Source: JANQRV01 sp964533785 (GTDB lineage Bacteria > Bacteroidota > Bacteroidia > Chitinophagales > Saprospiraceae). From it: a stretch of DNA of 7,763 nt. A program made the translations under genes and the position numbers. How positions within the stretch are numbered: position 1 is the stretch's first letter; each line of letters opens with the position of its first letter. The stretch is from NCBI GenBank assembly GCA_964533785.1, contig CAZHNG010000319.1, forward strand, positions 1 to 7,763, given 5' to 3'. Below, one piece after another: positions 5,416 to 7,763 of this stretch. Under the pieces are notes generated by a model. The model had not been told where the DNA came from, did not search any database, and saw only the letters and a list, made by a program, of their open reading frames with translations.

Positions 5416-6303
5416 ATGAAGCAGGAAAACAGATTTATATCATTACTTTCGGATTACGGCTTTAAATCGGTATTTGCCGATGAATCCGACACACTCTTTC
5501 TAAGAAAAGCAATACAAGCGCTGATTCAAAGTGAAAACGAAATTAAGGAAATACAGTTCTTCCAAAATGAATTTGTTGGAATGACCGTAGAATCCAGAGG
5601 TGGCTTGTATGATCTTTTTTGTAGGGATGAACATGGGAATTCATTTATCGTCGAGATGCAGCTGGCTTATCATAAACATTTTATTCACCGGGCTAAGTTT
5701 TATGCTTTCCAGCGTCTGAACACTTTAGTGGGGAAAGGCCGGTACAAATATGATGATCTCCCTCGAATTTACTGCATTGGCATCCTTGGGCGGAGTGTTT
5801 ACACGGACTCGGAACTATTTTACCATTACGGTACGTTACAAAATCAAGGGCAAGAATTATTGGATGATCAGATCACTTATATTATCCTGGAAATTAGTAA
5901 ATTTGATAAAGGGCCAAGAGAAATAGAAACGGATTTAGATAAACTAGCATATATCATGAAGTATTTGGAAAAAATAAAGGACGCTAAACAATTACCACCG
6001 TTCATGGAAGAGGAGTGGATGCAGCGGGCGCTGGAGAAGTTGGATAAAGTTAAAATGACACCAGATCAACGGATGTTTTATGAGATTACCAAAGCGAAGA
6101 ACGCTGCAATTATAGAGCGTTTGGAAAGAGAGAGAAGAGAAGCTATAGAGGAAGCAGTAGAAAAAACGGCAAGAGAAACAGCGAGAGAAACAGCGAGAGA
6201 AACAGCGAGAGAAACAGCAACTCTTCTAAAACAAAAAGGAGTCGATTTTGCGATCATAGCTGAATCTACGGGCTTAACCATAGAGGAAATTGAAGCGCTT
6301 TAA
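5416..6303 (+). CDS. Rpn-family PD-(D/E)XK nuclease / putative transposase (TIGR01784-like)
   Basis: This is a 295-residue member of the recombination-promoting nuclease group, whose Escherichia coli Rpn proteins are DNA endonucleases that raise RecA-independent recombination. The N-terminus FISLLSDYGFKSVFADE (7-23) is the family opening, which supports this start. The nuclease core is GLYDLFCRDEHGNSFIVEMQ (63-82), with D66, E80 and Q82 in the D...ExQ arrangement usual for this group instead of ExK. AKFYAFQRL follows. The C-terminus LLKQKGVDFAIIAESTGLTIEEIEAL is the helix-turn-helix-like tail typical of these proteins. Between them is a charged helical linker with four ARET repeats (252-267). 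The gene sits head-to-head with sufU and tail-to-tail with sufS (11 bp between stops), as though inserted into a suf pair. No terminal inverted repeats or target duplication were found, so it is not shown to be a complete mobile element. The length is normal and the frame intact. Confidence 0.88.
   Translation: MKQENRFISLLSDYGFKSVFADESDTLFLRKAIQALIQSENEIKEIQFFQNEFVGMTVESRGGLYDLFCRDEHGNSFIVEMQLAYHKHFIHRAKFYAFQRLNTLVGKGRYKYDDLPRIYCIGILGRSVYTDSELFYHYGTLQNQGQELLDDQITYIILEISKFDKGPREIETDLDKLAYIMKYLEKIKDAKQLPPFMEEEWMQRALEKLDKVKMTPDQRMFYEITKAKNAAIIERLERERREAIEEAVEKTARETARETARETARETATLLKQKGVDFAIIAESTGLTIEEIEAL
6169..6216 (+). repeat. Four 12-bp in-frame tandem repeats (ARET) in the Rpn-type gene
   Basis: GCAAGAGAAACA (6169-6180) is followed by three identical copies of GCGAGAGAAACA (6181-6216), encoding ARET four times. 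The unit is a multiple of three, so copy number can change by slippage without breaking the frame, altering only the length of a helical linker between the nuclease core and the C-terminal tail. Confidence 0.85.
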
Positions 6304-6314
6304 ATTTCCCAATA

Positions 6315-7541
6315 TTATCCAAAAAAATTTTTGACCGTTTTTATTCCTGCCACTAATTGTTCAATATCAGATAAGGTATTGTAAACCGAAAAGGAGGCTC
6401 TGGCCGTCCCGTGTAATCCTTTACTATCCATTAAAGGTTGCGTGCAATGGTGTCCGGCACGGATCGCGATATTTTCCTGTCCCAGAAACGTGGCGATGTC
6501 GTGGGGGTGTATCTTATTTAGGATAAAGGATACAATGGCGCTTTTGTTTTTCGCTTGCCCAAATATTTGCAAGCCTTCAATTTGGCTTAATTCACGGGTT
6601 GCTTCATTTTTGAGATGATCCAAATGGGCTTTTACCCAGAGCCGATCCAGTGTATTGAGAAAATCGATGGCATACCCGAGGCCGATTACCCCGGCGATAT
6701 TGGTCGTACCTGCCTCGAAACGTTGGGGCGGATCGGCAAAGGTCGTTTCCGTGAAGGAAACTTTTTTGATCATATCGCCCCCGAACTGATAGGGAGACAT
6801 CAATTTTAAGTGTTCCATTTTGCCGTATAGTACTCCAATGCCGGTAGGGCCAAAAATTTTATGCCCGGAAAAAACGAAAAAATCGGCATCCAAAGCCTGT
6901 AAGTCGATAGGGTAGTGGGCGGTACTTTGTGCCCCATCGATGAGCACCGGGATTTCTCTTTTATGGGCCAGGTTGATCATATCGGCAATAGGATTGATCG
7001 TACCTAGCGTATTAGAGATGTGCACGACCGCCACCATTTTTGTTCTTGCGGAAAGCATATGCTCAAAATTGTCGAGTTTTATCTCCCCTTTTTCATTGGT
7101 TGGAATAATACGCAATTGTGCACCTTTTTGCCGGCAGAGTACCTGCCAGGGAATGAGGTTGGCGTGGTGTTCCATTTCGGTGATCAATACTTCATCACCA
7201 GCCTCGAGCTTTGGTGCCAGAAAGGATTGAGCCACTAAGTTAATGCCCGCAGTGGTGCCACTGGTATAAACGATTTCTCTGCGGTCCCTGCCATTGAGCA
7301 AAGCCCGCACTTTTTCCCGCACGGCTTCGTATTTTTCAGAGGTTTGAGCGGCTAGGTCGTAAATTCCACGATGGATATTTGCATTTTCCTCACGGTAAAA
7401 TCTTGTAATACCCTCTATTACCGATTGTGGTTTTTGAGTCGTAGCGGCATTATCCAGATAGACTAACTCCGGATGAACCTTGAAAATCGGGAACGATGCC
7501 TTTATGGCTAATGCTTGTGCTGTTGTATCTGTGAATGACAT
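6315..7541 (-). CDS. sufS: Cysteine desulfurase SufS
   Basis: This is a 408-residue group II PLP-dependent cysteine desulfurase. It removes sulfur from cysteine as an enzyme-bound persulfide and hands it to SufU for Fe-S assembly. Key residues are all present: YLDNAATTQKP (28-38); H125 in EMEHHANLIPW, stacking on PLP; D202 and Q205 in IDGAQS; K228 in SGHKIFGPTG, the Schiff-base lysine; C366 in RAGHHCTQPLM, the persulfide cysteine; and R381 in ARASF, binding the substrate carboxylate. These positions are each two higher than the E. coli SufS numbers (H123, K226, C364, R379), and the length is two residues greater, so the assignment is firm. The short active-site loop after C366 is of the SufS type. 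Its stop is 11 bp from the convergent Rpn-type stop. The ATG at 7541 gives the standard N-terminus; no Shine-Dalgarno is seen. Upstream suf genes (sufBCD) are not in the window. Confidence 0.96.
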   Translation of the reverse strand: MSFTDTTAQALAIKASFPIFKVHPELVYLDNAATTQKPQSVIEGITRFYREENANIHRGIYDLAAQTSEKYEAVREKVRALLNGRDRREIVYTSGTTAGINLVAQSFLAPKLEAGDEVLITEMEHHANLIPWQVLCRQKGAQLRIIPTNEKGEIKLDNFEHMLSARTKMVAVVHISNTLGTINPIADMINLAHKREIPVLIDGAQSTAHYPIDLQALDADFFVFSGHKIFGPTGIGVLYGKMEHLKLMSPYQFGGDMIKKVSFTETTFADPPQRFEAGTTNIAGVIGLGYAIDFLNTLDRLWVKAHLDHLKNEATRELSQIEGLQIFGQAKNKSAIVSFILNKIHPHDIATFLGQENIAIRAGHHCTQPLMDSKGLHGTARASFSVYNTLSDIEQLVAGIKTVKNFFG

Positions 7542-7601
7542 TGAAGTTGAGCTAATGAATAAAACTGGATGGACAAAATAACAAATAATCGGCGCAAATC
7601 T

Positions 7602-7637
7602 GTTCCATCTGATAGAACGCGCCCGCCTGCTGTGCCA
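7602..7637 (+). repeat. GC-rich 22-bp repeat, copy 2, with adjoining palindrome
   Basis: 7611-7632 is identical to the minus strand of 276-297, and its continuation to 7637 (TGTGCCA-like end) matches the hairpin arm at 175-201 instead. The left edge also forms a near-palindrome, GTTCCATC-T-GATAGAAC (7602-7618, one mismatch). AATCTGT occurs on both sides (7597-7603 and 7643-7649) and might be a duplicated target, though it is short. It is upstream of sufS, about 70 bp from its ATG. Confidence 0.6.
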
Positions 7638-7696
7638 CCGCTAATCTGTATACACAGGATTTGTTTTATTTCCATTATAATCAATTTTATTATTTG

Positions 7697-7727
7697 ATAT
7701 AAAGCTCGCTGGACTAAAGCTTTATAT
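7697..7727. terminator. Hairpin near right end, terminator-like
   Basis: ATATAAAGC (7697-7705) pairs perfectly with GCTTTATAT (7719-7727) around a 13-nt loop and is followed by TTTCTAGGTTTT on the plus strand. The stem is AT-rich, so it is weak as an intrinsic terminator. It could end a minus-strand transcript coming from beyond the window, or be part of another dispersed repeat. Confidence 0.3.
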
Positions 7728-7763
7728 TTTCTAGGTTTTGAACATCTGTTTTCAGGCCTGAGA

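Larger units (their letters stand above)
7542..7763. other. Non-coding right end
   Basis: No open frame is seen. The region holds the second copy of the GC-rich repeat (7611-7637) within a short palindromic setting, and a 9-bp-stem hairpin at 7697-7727. The sufS promoter should lie here, but I see no box with correct spacing. The window ends before any further gene. Confidence 0.5.

Noticed and set aside
5416..6303. Rpn-type gene as a complete insertion sequence
   Set aside because: I found no terminal inverted repeats or target-site duplication at its edges, so only the gene is called.

Overview
The window looks like a contig segment from a marine or aquatic Bacteroidota, most likely a Saprospiria/Lewinella-type lineage. 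The lineage is inferred from protein families and from gene starts that lack a clear Shine-Dalgarno but have A-rich leaders. Two starts also have TAnnTTTG-type -7 boxes. A run of exactly 100 N (4529-4628) marks a scaffold gap in a draft assembly or MAG.

Layout. 1-292 has no credible gene; it is a patchwork of short palindromes and direct and inverted repeats. 293-1807 (-) encodes a Tat-exported Gfo/Idh/MocA-type oxidoreductase. It is divergent from a lipoprotein sulfatase at 2058-3515 (+), and a 163-bp near-perfect palindrome that looks like a MITE lies between them. The sulfatase converges, with only 5 bp between stop codons, on a cytoplasmic PF00756-type esterase at 3521-4321 (-). 4322-4950 is non-coding and holds a 38-bp tandem repeat array whose units each fold into a hairpin; the array is interrupted by the assembly gap. 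The second half carries sulfur-mobilisation genes: SufU-like scaffold/sulfurtransferase (4951-5367, -) and SufS cysteine desulfurase (6315-7541, -). They are separated by an oppositely oriented Rpn-type (PD-(D/E)XK, TIGR01784-like) gene at 5416-6303 (+). 7542-7763 is non-coding and holds a second copy, in inverted orientation, of a repeat found at the left end, plus a hairpin.

How the genes fit together. The oxidoreductase, sulfatase and esterase are compatible with handling sulfated, esterified sugars, but they are not co-transcribed, so the link is only suggestive. SufS takes sulfur from cysteine and SufU accepts it for Fe-S cluster assembly. They are normally neighbours, and the Rpn gene has apparently been placed between them, which forces separate transcription.

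I see no clear novel enzymatic system. The most unusual content is non-coding: the hairpin-per-unit tandem array, in which substitutions fall in the loop and one diverged copy keeps its pairing by changing both arms; the MITE-like palindrome; and the modular GC-rich repeat that appears to supply the oxidoreductase stop codon.
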